Below are positions 44,336 to 52,806 of a stretch of DNA of 64,000 bases, piece after piece (within the stretch, counting starts at the first letter, position 1; the number at the start of each line of letters is the position of its first letter). The stretch lies in NCBI GenBank assembly GCA_030447385.1, contig JAUJOY010000001.1, positions 528,565 through 592,564 on the forward strand, read 5' to 3'. This stretch comes from Mycobacteriales bacterium (GTDB taxonomy: Bacteria; Actinomycetota; Actinomycetes; Mycobacteriales; SCTD01). Under the pieces are notes generated by a model. That model had not been told where the DNA came from and did not search any database. It was given only the letters and a program-made list of their open reading frames with translations. The translations under genes were made by a program, and so were the position numbers.

Positions 44336-44779
44336 CTACGGCGGCTCGACCGGCGGGAGCGGGGGGTCGGACGGCGGTTCCGTCGGCACGGAGTCCGGGC
44401 TCTCCAGCGGAGCAGGGGCGGAGCTGCGCACGGGTGCGGGCGACCGTGGGGTGAGGCGCCGGACGGCGGTGCGCCGTGGGGCTGCGGTCGACGCCTTCGG
44501 GCTCGGGAAGGCCGAGGTGACCCGACGCGACGCGGGCGCTGGGCTGGTGACGAGGGGGCGCACAGCTGTGGGGGAGGGGGACGGCGGCGGAGGCGCCGGC
44601 AGCCCGGACGGCCCGGGCGTCGGTGAGCCAGCAGGTGACGGGCTTGCGGACGGGGTCGGGACCGCCGGGCGCAGGACGCTGTCAGGCGGCTGCCGCGGCT
44701 GCAGCGCAACGACGGCCAGCGCCAGGACAGCGACGGCGAGCGAGGCCAGGCCTGCGTCGGAGGCCGCGAGTCTGCTCAC
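44336..44779 (-). CDS. Pro/Ser-rich anchored protein
   Basis: A ~147-residue protein with N-terminal membrane helix (GLASLAVAVLALAVVAL) and a long Pro/Ser/Thr/Ala-rich, low-complexity extracellular tail (PTPSASPSPAGSPTPGP). GTG 44779 is used as start. The strong GC bias makes false reading frames easy here, so support is moderate. Confidence 0.4.
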   Translation of the reverse strand: MSRLAASDAGLASLAVAVLALAVVALQPRQPPDSVLRPAVPTPSASPSPAGSPTPGPSGLPAPPPPSPSPTAVRPLVTSPAPASRRVTSAFPSPKASTAAPRRTAVRRLTPRSPAPVRSSAPAPLESPDSVPTEPPSDPPLPPVEPP

Positions 44780-44795
44780 CCTTGGCAACCGTAGG

Positions 44796-45635
44796 TCAGC
44801 CCTGCTGCACAGCCGTCTCGAAGGCCTCGCGCAGCGCGGCGGTCACCGGTCCGAGGCCCAGCTCCCGGCCGTCGAGCCGCAGGACCGGCGCGACCCCTCG
44901 TACGCTCGAGAGCAGCATCACCTCGTCGGCCGAGCGGAGCTCCTCGACGGTGCCGGCCCGGGTCTGGACGGGCACCTCCACCAGTCCCAGCGCGACCGCG
45001 ACGGTGGTCCCGGCAAGGATGCCGACCTCGTCCGGCGGCGGCGTCACGAGCCTCCCCCCGGTCACCCAGGCGACCGTGGCGGTGGGTGCCTCGAGGACGT
45101 ACCCGTCGCTGCTCACCCAGACGACGTCCTGGGCCCCTTCAGCCTCGGCAGCGCGGATGCTGGCCATGTTGACCGCGTACGACGTCGACTTCACGCCGCC
45201 GAGCAACCAGGGGGCGCTGCTGCGCACGCCGGCCGGCACGCCCAGGGTGAGGGTCACGACGCTCACCCCGTGCAGCCGCGCCGACAGCGTCTCGGACGGC
45301 ACCGGCGCGACGAGGGCGAACCCCACGGGGCGACCGCCGGGCGGCCCCTTCGTGCAGGTGAGGCGGAGCATCCCGTCGTCCGCGTCGTAGGCATCGGTGG
45401 CGAAGCTCGCCAGCTCTGCCCACCCGCCCGGCAGGGGGATCGCCAGCCGGGCCGCCGAGCGGGCCAGGCGCTCGAGGTGCAGCGAGAGGAAGGCCGGTCG
45501 CCCCGACGCCACCCGCAGCGTCTCGAACACCGCCTCGCCCCGTGCCACGCCGAGGTCGTCCGCCCGCAGGATCGGCGTCGTGGGGTCGACCAGCCGCGGG
45601 CCGCCTTCCAGCAGCGCGAGGACGGCTCCGGTCAC
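44796..45635 (-). CDS. Class IV aminotransferase (ADC lyase/branched-chain type)
   Basis: A 279-residue PLP-fold-type-IV protein. Visible are the GEAVFETLRV region (residues ~33-42), FLSLHLERLARSA, the PLP Lys in GGVKSTSYAVNM (~147), EGAQDVVWVSSDGYVLEAPTATV and LRSADEVMLLSSVRGVAPV. The set fits 4-amino-4-deoxychorismate lyase or D-amino-acid/branched-chain aminotransferase; PabC-like is most likely given length. It is divergent from the Fur-family gene with only 24 bases between, so both promoters overlap. Confidence 0.8.
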   Translation of the reverse strand: MTGAVLALLEGGPRLVDPTTPILRADDLGVARGEAVFETLRVASGRPAFLSLHLERLARSAARLAIPLPGGWAELASFATDAYDADDGMLRLTCTKGPPGGRPVGFALVAPVPSETLSARLHGVSVVTLTLGVPAGVRSSAPWLLGGVKSTSYAVNMASIRAAEAEGAQDVVWVSSDGYVLEAPTATVAWVTGGRLVTPPPDEVGILAGTTVAVALGLVEVPVQTRAGTVEELRSADEVMLLSSVRGVAPVLRLDGRELGLGPVTAALREAFETAVQQG

Positions 45636-45659
45636 GGGTCGAGGCTAGTGTCCGGGGCC

Positions 45660-46109
45660 ATGGGACGCAGCGTGCCGGAGGGGTCCCTCGGCGGGGAGTG
45701 GCAGGCGCAGCTGCGGGCCCGCGGCTACCGCCTCACCCCGCAGCGCCAGCTCGTGCTGGAGGCGGTCGGCGAGCTGGGCCACGCGACGCCCGAGGAGATC
45801 GTGACGGCGGTACGGCGTACGGCCTCCGGCATCAACATCAGCACCGTCTACCGGACGCTGGAGCTGCTCGAGGAGCTCAGCCTCGTCGAGCACACGCACC
45901 TGGGTCATGGGGCGCCGACCTACTCCATCGCGACCGAGGACGGCCACGTGCACCTCGTCTGCCGGGACTGCGGGGGGATCGAGGAGGTTCCGCCCTCGGT
46001 GGTGGGGCCGGTGGTCGACGTGCTGGCGGCGACCCGCGGGTTCGCCGTCGACGTGGGGCACTTCGCATTGTTCGGCCGGTGCCGCGCGTGCGGCCAGGCG
46101 AGCGCCTGA
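45660..46109 (+). CDS. Fur-family metal-responsive regulator
   Basis: A 149-residue protein. Winged helix: GYRLTPQRQLVLEAV, GHATPEEIVTAV, INISTVYRTLELLEEL. Dimer/metal part: DGHVHLVCRDCGGIEEV and CRACG near the C-terminus. Two CxxC pairs suggest a structural zinc. The metal sensed cannot be fixed; in this synteny block of Streptomyces a nickel-responsive Nur is known (recalled, not checked). It is 24 bases from the divergent aminotransferase gene and precedes ygfZ, a possible target. Confidence 0.85.
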   Translation: MGRSVPEGSLGGEWQAQLRARGYRLTPQRQLVLEAVGELGHATPEEIVTAVRRTASGINISTVYRTLELLEELSLVEHTHLGHGAPTYSIATEDGHVHLVCRDCGGIEEVPPSVVGPVVDVLAATRGFAVDVGHFALFGRCRACGQASA

Positions 46110-46186
46110 GCGGTGGGGAATCCAGACGGCCGGCCGGGCCTTCGCGAAGGCGTGACCCTTCTCCTGACGATGCGAGGAGTTCCCGC

Positions 46187-47137
46187 GTGACCAGCCCGCT
46201 GCTCTCGCAGCCCGGCGCCGTCGCCGCCGATCCGCCCGACGTCGGGGTGGCCGCGCACTACGGCGATCCCTACGCCGAGCAGCGCGCGCTCACCGCCGGG
46301 ACCGCGCTGGTCGACCTGTCCCACCGACCGGTGCTGCGCGTGGCCGGGCCCGACCGGCTGACCTGGCTGCACAGCCTGCTCACCCAGCACCTCACCGAGC
46401 TGGCGCCCGGGCAGTGGACGCAGGCGCTGGTCCTGTCGCCGCAGGGGCACGTCGAGCACCACCTGACGCTGCTCGACGACGGCGCGCAGCTGCTGGCGCA
46501 CGTCGAGCCCGGGACGCTGGGTGCACTGATCGAGTTCCTGCAGCGGATGCGCTTCCTGCTGCGGGTCGACGTCGAGGACGTCACCGAGGAGTACGCGGTG
46601 GTGCATTCGGCGGGCCTCGACCGCTTCGTGCCGCGCGCGTCCCTGTCCGCTCTCACCGGTCCCCTCGCCGGGATCGGCGCGTACGAGGCGCTGCGGGTCG
46701 CGGCCCGCCGGCCCCGGCTGGGCGTCGACACCGACCACAAGACGATCCCGCACGAGGTGGGCTGGCTCGGCAGCGCGGTGCACCTCGACAAGGGCTGCTA
46801 CCGCGGCCAGGAGACAGTCGCGCGGGTCTACAACCTCGGGCGCCCGCCGCGCCGGCTGGTGCTGCTGCACCTTGACGGCTCCGACAGCGAGCTGCCGGCT
46901 GTGGGCGACCCGGTGCTGTCGGAGGACCGTGCGGTCGGGCGGGTCGGCACGGCGGTGCGACACCACGAGCTGGGTCCCCTGGCGCTGGCCGTCGTCAAGC
47001 GGCAGGTGCCGGACGACGCGGTGCTCGTGGCCGGATCCGTTGCTGCGTCGATCGACCCGGCGGCGGCGTTCGACGCGCCGGTGTCGCCGGCGCGGCAGGC
47101 GGCGGCTGCACGGGAAGGGCTCCTGCGCAGGCGGTAG
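46187..47137 (+). CDS. ygfZ: YgfZ/GcvT-like folate-binding iron-sulfur repair protein
   Basis: A 316-residue protein of the YgfZ/IbaG-GcvT fold, needed for some Fe-S enzymes through folate. The family mark KGCYRGQE is present (residues ~203-210, HLDKGCYRGQETVARVYN), with LVDLSHRPVLRVAGPDRLTWLHSLLTQ at the N-terminus and EVGWLGSAVHLDK before the Cys. The GTG start has GAGGAG upstream. The IS630 element lies 11 bases past its stop and leaves it intact. Confidence 0.88.
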   Translation: MTSPLLSQPGAVAADPPDVGVAAHYGDPYAEQRALTAGTALVDLSHRPVLRVAGPDRLTWLHSLLTQHLTELAPGQWTQALVLSPQGHVEHHLTLLDDGAQLLAHVEPGTLGALIEFLQRMRFLLRVDVEDVTEEYAVVHSAGLDRFVPRASLSALTGPLAGIGAYEALRVAARRPRLGVDTDHKTIPHEVGWLGSAVHLDKGCYRGQETVARVYNLGRPPRRLVLLHLDGSDSELPAVGDPVLSEDRAVGRVGTAVRHHELGPLALAVVKRQVPDDAVLVAGSVAASIDPAAAFDAPVSPARQAAAAREGLLRRR

Positions 47138-47148
47138 CCGCAGGTCTA

Positions 47149-48297
47149 GTGGTGTGTCGCGCAAATGAGTGTTGGGTTAGGCGGTATCCTCATGTGTGAC
47201 CGCAGGAGCAGCGCCCTTGATGATGTCGACCACTCAGCGCCGCGTGCTCGAGCGGGTGGCGAAGTCCAAGACGGCGGCGCATTCGTGAGGTCGTGCGGGC
47301 ATCGGTGCTGCTCGATGCCGCCGCGGGAGTGCCGAACACCGCGATCGCGTCGCGCCATCAGGTCACGGCTGTCTCGGTGCGCAAGTGGCGCGCGCAGTTC
47401 CAGCAGCAGGGACTGACGGACTGGGGCAAGGTCGCCCCCGGACGCGGCCGCAAGCCCTCGATCCCGGCGGAGACGATCGCGCGGATCGTGGAGTTGACCA
47501 CGACCACCAGACCGGCGGGGCACACGCACTGGTCGAGCCGAAGGATGGCCGAGCAGGTCGGGGTCAGCAAGGACACGGTGCAGCGGGTGTGGTCGAGCTC
47601 GGTCTGCAACCGCACCGGGTGACCACGTTCAAGGTCAGCAACGACCCGCACTTCACCGACAAGCTCATCGACATCGTCGGGCTCTACCTCGACCCGCCGG
47701 AACGCGCGGTCGTGCTGTGCATGGACGAGAAGAGCCAGATCCAGGCCCTGGACCGGACCCAGGCCACCCTGCCGATGACCAAGGGCCGGGCCGGCACCAT
47801 GACCCACGACTACAAGCGCAACGGGACCACCACCCTGTTCGCCGCGCTGGACGTGCTCACCGGCCGGGTCATCGGTCAGTGCCTGCCACGGCACCGGCAC
47901 CAGGAGTTCCTGGCGTTCCTCAAGACCATTGACTCCGAGGTCCCCAAGGGCCTGCAGGTCCACGTCATCCTGGACAACTACAGCACCCACAAGCACGCCG
48001 AGGTGCAACGCTGGCTGAGCAGACACAAGCGGTTCCACCTGCACTTCACCCCGACCAGCAGCAGCTGGCTCAACCAGGTCGAGAACTGGTTTGGCACCCT
48101 CACCGACAAGAATCTGCGCCGCGGGGTGTTCGGCAGCGTCAACGAACTCATCGTCAGCATCGAGGAGTTCCTCGAAGTCACCAACGACAACCCGAAGCCC
48201 TACATCTGGACCGCTACCGCCGAATCCATCCTCGCCAAAGTCGCACGCGCACGCAGCAGCCTCCAGCAAGTAGTCAGCCAATAAAGCGACGCACCAC
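47149..48297 (+). mobile_element. IS630-family insertion sequence with TA target sites
   Basis: An 1149-bp element. Ends are GTGGTGTGTCGC (47149-47160) and GCGACGCACCAC (48286-48297), a 12-bp inverted repeat with one mismatch. TA dinucleotides flank both ends (47147-47148 and 48298-48299), the target duplication expected for IS630/Tc1-type elements. It sits between ygfZ and the DUF4388 gene and breaks neither. The transposase frame is disrupted (see next entry). Confidence 0.88.
47220..48284 (+). pseudogene. IS630 transposase, frameshifted
   Basis: The N-terminal HTH part runs from ATG 47220/47223 (STTQRRVLERV), breaks near 47277, goes on as [21 protein letters not shown] with VRKWRAQF and [23 protein letters not shown], and breaks again near 47603 (TGA at 47620-47622). 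The catalytic part follows in the other frame: [17 protein letters not shown], first D in [11 protein letters not shown], second D in [11 protein letters not shown] and the Glu in [10 protein letters not shown], so the DDE triad is complete. The break near 47603 could be a programmed frameshift, known in some IS630 members, but the first one argues for decay. Confidence 0.75.
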
Positions 48298-50864
48298 TAG
48301 CTCCGGCCGAACAGCCCCTTGCGCTTCTTCTGCGCCGCTGCCGAGACCGGACGCGGCGCAGTGGGGCGCGGCGCCCTTGCCTCGGGGGAGGGCGGGCCGT
48401 CGTCCGCCAGACCGAGGGAGCTGAGCTCGCGCAGCAACGCGGCGGTGTCGGTGTCGGCTGCCGCGTAGGAGCGCATCTCGTCGTCGTCGTACGCCCACTC
48501 TGCCGGCGCGGGAGCCGGCGGCTCGGGCTCGGGCTCCGCCGGGGGTGCCTCCGCCGAGGCGGACGCATAGAGCTCGGCGAAGGCGCCGGCCTGCAGATCT
48601 GCGTACGCCTCGAGATAGGCGGGATCAGGCACCCCGTCGTACGACGTCGCGTCGGGCTCAGCCGATGCCGCCGTGCGATGCCACGCCTCGTCGTCGAAGC
48701 GGCCCTGCTCGGCGGCGGCCTGCTCGGCAGCGACCTGTGCGGCGGCGGCCCGCTCGGCGGCGGCCTGCTCGGCGGCGACCTGTGCGGCGGCGGCCTGCTC
48801 GGCAGCGGCCTGCTCGGCCGCAGCCCGCTCGGCGGCAGCCCGATCGGCCTGGTGCTGCACCTCCACCTGCCGGGTGTACTCCGCGGCCTCTGCGGTGCGA
48901 CGGACCTCTTCCCGTTGCTGGGCGTACGCGGCGGCTTCCGCGGCTTGGCGAGCCTCCTCTGCCTGCCGCGCATCCTCTGCGAGCCAGGCCTGCTCGGCGG
49001 CCTCGGCGGCGGCTCGGGCTTCCTCCGCGGCGCGGTGCTCTGCTGCCTGTCGGGCCTGCGCTTCCTGCCGCGCGTGCTCCGCGGCCTGCCACGCCTCCTC
49101 GGCCAGACGGGCCTGTTCGACCTGCCGGGCATGCTCGGCGGCGCGGCGGGCTTCCTCCTCTCGCGCGGCCTCCTCGGCCCGGCGGGCCTCCTCCAGCCGG
49201 CGGTAGTAGGCCTCAGCCTCGGCGGCGAGGCGGGCCTCCTCCGCTGCCCGCGCCTCCTCGGCGAGCCGCTGCTCCTCCGCCAGCCGCGCCTCTTCGGCCA
49301 GCCGCGCCTCCTCGGCGAGTCGGGCCTCTTCGATGAGCCGGGCCTCCTCGGCCAGCCGGTCCTCTTCGGCTAGCCGGGCTTCCTCGGCCAGCCGGGCTTC
49401 CTCGGCGAGCCGGGCTTCCTGGGCCAGCCGGTCCTCTTCGGCTAGCCGGGCTTCCTGGGCCAGCCGGTTCTCCTCGGCGAGCCGGGCTTCCTCGGCAAGC
49501 CGCGCTTCCTGTGCCGCCTGCGCCTCCGCCGCCCTTGCGGCCTCGGCCTCGGCCTCGCGTCGCACCTCCTGCAGGTCGACGACCTCGGCGACGTGGCCCT
49601 CCGGCAGGAGGTCATCGCGTCGGGCCTGCTCGGCGGCCCGGGCCTGTTCGAGATCGGCCTGTGCGGCAACCAGCTCCTCGGCGTCGCGAGCCCGCCGCCG
49701 CGCATCCCGGCTGGCCCGCTCCTGTGCTCGTGGATCGGCAGGCGTGTCCGGCCTCCCGCTGCGGGGGGCGCGGTTCATCGGAGCCGAGAACATGTCGTCA
49801 CCTGCGCTGCCGGGCCCGAGCAGCGCCGAGAGGGCCTGCGACACGCGCGAGATGGAGCCGTTGACAGCCGCGTCGTCCGCGGGCGCTTCCAGGTGGCGGG
49901 CCTCAGCAGCGGGGTCCAGGTCCGCGTGGGGGCCGGAGCCCTGGAGGGACCGGCGACCCTGCGCCGGCACCGCCGCCGGGCGGTCCAGCCCGCTCAGCGC
50001 ACCGAGCATCCGGGCCGCCAGTGCTGCCGGCCGCAGGTCAGGAGCCCCGACGAACTGCGGCTCCTCGTCGTCGTCCGGAGCCGGCTCCTCGTCCTGCTCC
50101 TCGGGGAACGCCTCCACCGCCGGCGGCTCCACCTCCAGCAGCCCCGCGGTGACGAGCGCGACGACGACGTGCCCAGCCTCGTACAGCGTGAAGCCGCAGT
50201 CCGCCGCGAGCTCGGACAGCGTGCGCACCCCGTCGACCTTGCACAGCAGCGACCACGCCTCGGGGTCGATCTCCATCGAGTCGCCGCCGCCGGAGGAGGC
50301 CGACAGGACAGGCACGGCGTGCGGGCCGTGCACGATCCGGGTCAGGTCGGCCCACGTGCGGCGCCGCAGCTCGATGTCGGCGAGCAGGCCGGCGATGTCG
50401 GAGGCGGGGGCGACGTCGTCGCGGGTGCGCTCGTTGATGCGCAGCTTCCACGTACCCGTGCGCCACTCGAGCAGGTCGTCGAGGCCGTCGCGTACCTGCT
50501 CCCGGACGAAGGCCTCGACGACCGCCCGGTCGACGTAGCTCAGGTGGACCAGCAGCTCGCCCAGCCGCCAGCCCTGCAGCTCGGTCCGCTGGGCCTCGAG
50601 AGCCTCGGCCAGGGCTTCTGGCGCAAGGGCGCCCCCGGACACGAGGCGGGCGCCGATCTGCGGGCGGGTGCCGGGGGGGACGACGGAGTAGATGCGTCCG
50701 TCCCGCAGGTAGATCCTGGCGACCTGGCCCTCGGGCGGGGTGAGGTGCAGGCAGCCGCTGGCACTGCCGTCCGCGAGCTGTGTCAGGACCCGGGCAAGCG
50801 GCGTGGAGGCAAGGTCGCCCTTGAGCACCTTCGCCTCCTCCGCAGCCCGGGATGCGTCCGCCAC
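48297..50864 (-). CDS. DUF4388 protein with very long coiled coil
   Basis: An ~855-residue protein. The N-terminal ~110 residues form a DUF4388 (PatA-N-like) domain: VLKGDLASTPLARVLTQLADG, GCLHLTPPEGQVARIYLRDGRIYSV. A winged-helix-like segment near residue ~205-255 follows (WSLLCKVDGVRTLSELAADC). From ~405 to ~745 comes an uninterrupted Glu/Ala/Arg coiled coil built from ARLAEE-type hexapeptides and AAEQAA repeats. The basic end KKRKGLFGRS closes it. The start is uncertain: GTG 50864 or GTG 50909. Such proteins may be cytoskeleton-like scaffolds, but no function is known here. Stop codon TAG lies on the IS630 target TA. Confidence 0.75.
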   Translation of the reverse strand: MADASRAAEEAKVLKGDLASTPLARVLTQLADGSASGCLHLTPPEGQVARIYLRDGRIYSVVPPGTRPQIGARLVSGGALAPEALAEALEAQRTELQGWRLGELLVHLSYVDRAVVEAFVREQVRDGLDDLLEWRTGTWKLRINERTRDDVAPASDIAGLLADIELRRRTWADLTRIVHGPHAVPVLSASSGGGDSMEIDPEAWSLLCKVDGVRTLSELAADCGFTLYEAGHVVVALVTAGLLEVEPPAVEAFPEEQDEEPAPDDDEEPQFVGAPDLRPAALAARMLGALSGLDRPAAVPAQGRRSLQGSGPHADLDPAAEARHLEAPADDAAVNGSISRVSQALSALLGPGSAGDDMFSAPMNRAPRSGRPDTPADPRAQERASRDARRRARDAEELVAAQADLEQARAAEQARRDDLLPEGHVAEVVDLQEVRREAEAEAARAAEAQAAQEARLAEEARLAEENRLAQEARLAEEDRLAQEARLAEEARLAEEARLAEEDRLAEEARLIEEARLAEEARLAEEARLAEEQRLAEEARAAEEARLAAEAEAYYRRLEEARRAEEAAREEEARRAAEHARQVEQARLAEEAWQAAEHARQEAQARQAAEHRAAEEARAAAEAAEQAWLAEDARQAEEARQAAEAAAYAQQREEVRRTAEAAEYTRQVEVQHQADRAAAERAAAEQAAAEQAAAAQVAAEQAAAERAAAAQVAAEQAAAEQGRFDDEAWHRTAASAEPDATSYDGVPDPAYLEAYADLQAGAFAELYASASAEAPPAEPEPEPPAPAPAEWAYDDDEMRSYAAADTDTAALLRELSSLGLADDGPPSPEARAPRPTAPRPVSAAAQKKRKGLFGRS
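48703..48845 (-). repeat. Ala/Gln/Glu codon repeat in DUF4388 gene
   Basis: A run of near-identical units encoding AAAEQAA, AAAAQVAAEQAA and similar; the unit of 12 residues AAAAQVAAEQAA occurs twice almost perfectly. It probably expands or contracts by slippage. Confidence 0.6.
49226..49515 (-). repeat. Tandem 18-bp repeats encoding ARLAEE hexapeptides
   Basis: About 16 units of six residues (ARLAEE, NRLAQE, DRLAEE, ARLIEE, QRLAEE) in a head-to-tail coiled coil. The high DNA identity indicates recent duplication or gene conversion. Confidence 0.75.
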
Positions 50865-51071
50865 GTTGGGGCGTCCCGCCTGTCCGGCATCGGCAGGAAC
50901 CGGGTGCACGTTGAGCCGCCGCCGTGGCGTCGCCGCCCGCCCGGTGCCGGCCGACGCGGGAGGGATCCTGCGGACCGGGCTTTGCGGCTGCGGGCATCTG
51001 TCACGATGGGCTGTCACGATCGGCTGTGACGGTCGGCAGGGCACCTGATCCCCAGCGCGAAGGAGCACGGC

Positions 51072-51653
51072 GTGAGCGTCGAAGGCACCGCCGATGCGCC
51101 CCGGCAGGGGAACCGCCGGATCGACCGGGTGCTGGCGGAGGGCTACCTGGAGGGGCTGTCGCAGCTCTCCCTGGACGACGTGCGGACACGTCGGGCCGAG
51201 GCTGAGCAGGAGGAGGCGGACCTCTCCTACATCCGCCGCATGATCCAGGGGCGCCTCGACATCCTGCGCGCCGAGATGAACCGCCGCGACGGTGCGCTGA
51301 CCGGCTCCCTGGTCGAGGGCCTCTCAACGATCCTCGCGGACGAGCCCCGAGGCGCCGCCCGGGGCATGGGTCGCCACATCACGGTGGAGCCCTCGCGCAT
51401 CGACAGCCACCGACGCTACGTCGAGGCGCTCGTCGCCGACGTCGACCTGTCCGACGTGTCCGCCCGCTCCACCGACGAGCTCGCGCACGCGCTGCGCACG
51501 CTGTCGGAGGAGGAGCGGGCGGTGTCCGCCAAGCGACGCGCCCTGCACGATGTGCTGGACGCGTGCAGTGCGGAGATCACCCGCCGCTACCGCGAGGGTG
51601 AGGCTGACGTCGGCGCCCTGCTCGCTTCGCAGCCTCAACCGCCTGCGGGGTGA
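51072..51653 (+). CDS. rsiG: RsiG-like c-di-GMP-binding anti-sigma factor (AmfC-like)
   Basis: A 193-residue, mostly helical protein. It carries the published c-di-GMP motif of RsiG, E(X)3S(X)2R(X)3Q(X)3D, in EADLSYIRRMIQGRLD (residues ~48-63), and a second copy near residue 150 in ERAVSAKRRALHDVLD, where His stands at the Gln position. RsiG holds WhiG-type sigma factors inactive when loaded with c-di-GMP and so blocks sporulation until the messenger falls. The gene is often annotated as aerial mycelium formation protein. GTG start with AAGGAG upstream. It is coupled (GTGA) to the asparaginase gene. No whiG is in the window. Confidence 0.8.
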   Translation: MSVEGTADAPRQGNRRIDRVLAEGYLEGLSQLSLDDVRTRRAEAEQEEADLSYIRRMIQGRLDILRAEMNRRDGALTGSLVEGLSTILADEPRGAARGMGRHITVEPSRIDSHRRYVEALVADVDLSDVSARSTDELAHALRTLSEEERAVSAKRRALHDVLDACSAEITRRYREGEADVGALLASQPQPPAG

Positions 51654-52669
51654 GCCCCGGCGCGATGCCGGGGGAGGACCACCCGGGGCCGCACGACCCT
51701 GCGCCCTCCGCCCTCCCCGTCCTCGTCGAGCTGGTCCGCAGCGGGCTCGTGGAGAGCACGCACACCGTGTCGGTCGTGGTCCTGTCCCCGGACGGGTCCA
51801 CCCGGGTCGCGCTCGGCCGGGTCGACGGGCCGATGCTTCCGCGCTCGGCGAACAAGCCGCTGCAGGCGGTCGGGCTGCTCGACGCCGGGTGGCAGGCCGG
51901 TCCCGAGGCGCTCGCGCTCGCGGCGGCGTCCCACGCCGGGGAGTCGCGCCACCTCGACGTCGTACGCCGCATCCTCGCCGCCGCGGGACTGGCCGAGACG
52001 GCGCTGCAGTGCCCGGTGATGCTGCCGCTGTCGGAGGCCGCTGCGCACTCGCTGCTGCGCAGCGGCGGTTCCGCCACGCCGCTCACGATGAACTGCTCGG
52101 GCAAGCACGCCGCGATGCTGGCCTGCTGCGTCGCGAACGGCTGGTCGACCGAGGACTACCTGGTGCCCGGGCATCCGGTGCAGCAGGCGGTGACAGCGGG
52201 TGTCCAGCGGCTCGCGGGGGAGACCGTCCGGCACCTCGCCGTCGACGGCTGCGGTGCGCCGCAGCACGCCCTGACCCTGCGCGGCCTGGCGAGCGCCTTC
52301 CGGGCGCTGGCCACCGGGAGCGGTTCCGAGGCGCGTACTGCCGCCGCGATGCGCACGCACCCCGACCTGCTCGGAGGCACGGGGCGCAGCGTCACCGAGC
52401 TGCTCACCGCGGTGCCCGGCGTCGTGGCCAAGGAGGGCGCCGAGGGCGTCTACGCGGCGGCGCTGCGCGACGGGGCCGCCGTCGCGGTCAAGGTCACCGA
52501 CGGGGCGAACCGGGCGGCGACGCCGGTCCTCGTCGCCGGCCTCCGCCTGCTCGGCCTGTCGGGCGAGGTGCTCGACCGGTTGGCGACGGTGCCGGTCCTC
52601 GGCGGGGGTGTGGAGGTGGGGGTGCTGCGGGTGCGGCCCGGCAGCTTCCCGCTGCCTGACGCCTCGTGA
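51650..52669 (+). CDS. Asparaginase, rhizobial (ReAV/AnsA-like) type
   Basis: A 339-residue hydrolase converting L-asparagine to aspartate and ammonia. Family residues are visible: S-x-x-K in PRSANKPLQAV, Ser in ASHAGESRH, Cys and Lys in MNCSGKHAAML, and the Lys of VVAKEGAEGVYA. They correspond to the Ser-Lys tandems and Cys-Lys pair known for the R. etli enzyme. The GTG at 51650 overlaps the rsiG stop (GTGA), so both are made together, although a functional link is not evident. Confidence 0.85.
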   Translation: MSPGAMPGEDHPGPHDPAPSALPVLVELVRSGLVESTHTVSVVVLSPDGSTRVALGRVDGPMLPRSANKPLQAVGLLDAGWQAGPEALALAAASHAGESRHLDVVRRILAAAGLAETALQCPVMLPLSEAAAHSLLRSGGSATPLTMNCSGKHAAMLACCVANGWSTEDYLVPGHPVQQAVTAGVQRLAGETVRHLAVDGCGAPQHALTLRGLASAFRALATGSGSEARTAAAMRTHPDLLGGTGRSVTELLTAVPGVVAKEGAEGVYAAALRDGAAVAVKVTDGANRAATPVLVAGLRLLGLSGEVLDRLATVPVLGGGVEVGVLRVRPGSFPLPDAS

Positions 52670-52717
52670 GGGTCGATCCGCCACGCCCCTGGCCGCCCAC
52701 CGCCGACTCGGCGCCCC

Positions 52718-52749
52718 GTGCTAGCAGCTGCGCGTGCAGTTGCTAGCAC
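52718..52749. promoter_or_regulatory. 9-bp inverted repeat upstream of HTH gene
   Basis: GTGCTAGCA (52718-52726) and TGCTAGCAC (52741-52749) are perfect inverted copies with 14 bases between, so the half-site centres are about two turns apart. The right copy runs into CTCCC, giving a TAGCACTC sequence similar to a CIRCE half. It lies 58 bases upstream of the HTH start. Confidence 0.55.
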
Positions 52750-52806
52750 TCCCACGTACTGTGGTCGAGAATCCTGCGACAGCAGGTTCGCCGAAAGGAG
52801 CTCGCA

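Noticed and set aside
48840-49520. CRISPR array
   Set aside because: The repeats are 18-bp coding repeats without unique spacers, inside one open frame.
49333-50538. 401-residue Ser/Ala/Arg frame opposite the DUF4388 gene
   Set aside because: A repeat-driven shadow frame: its ASRASSASRASS text is the complement of the ARLAEE coding repeats.
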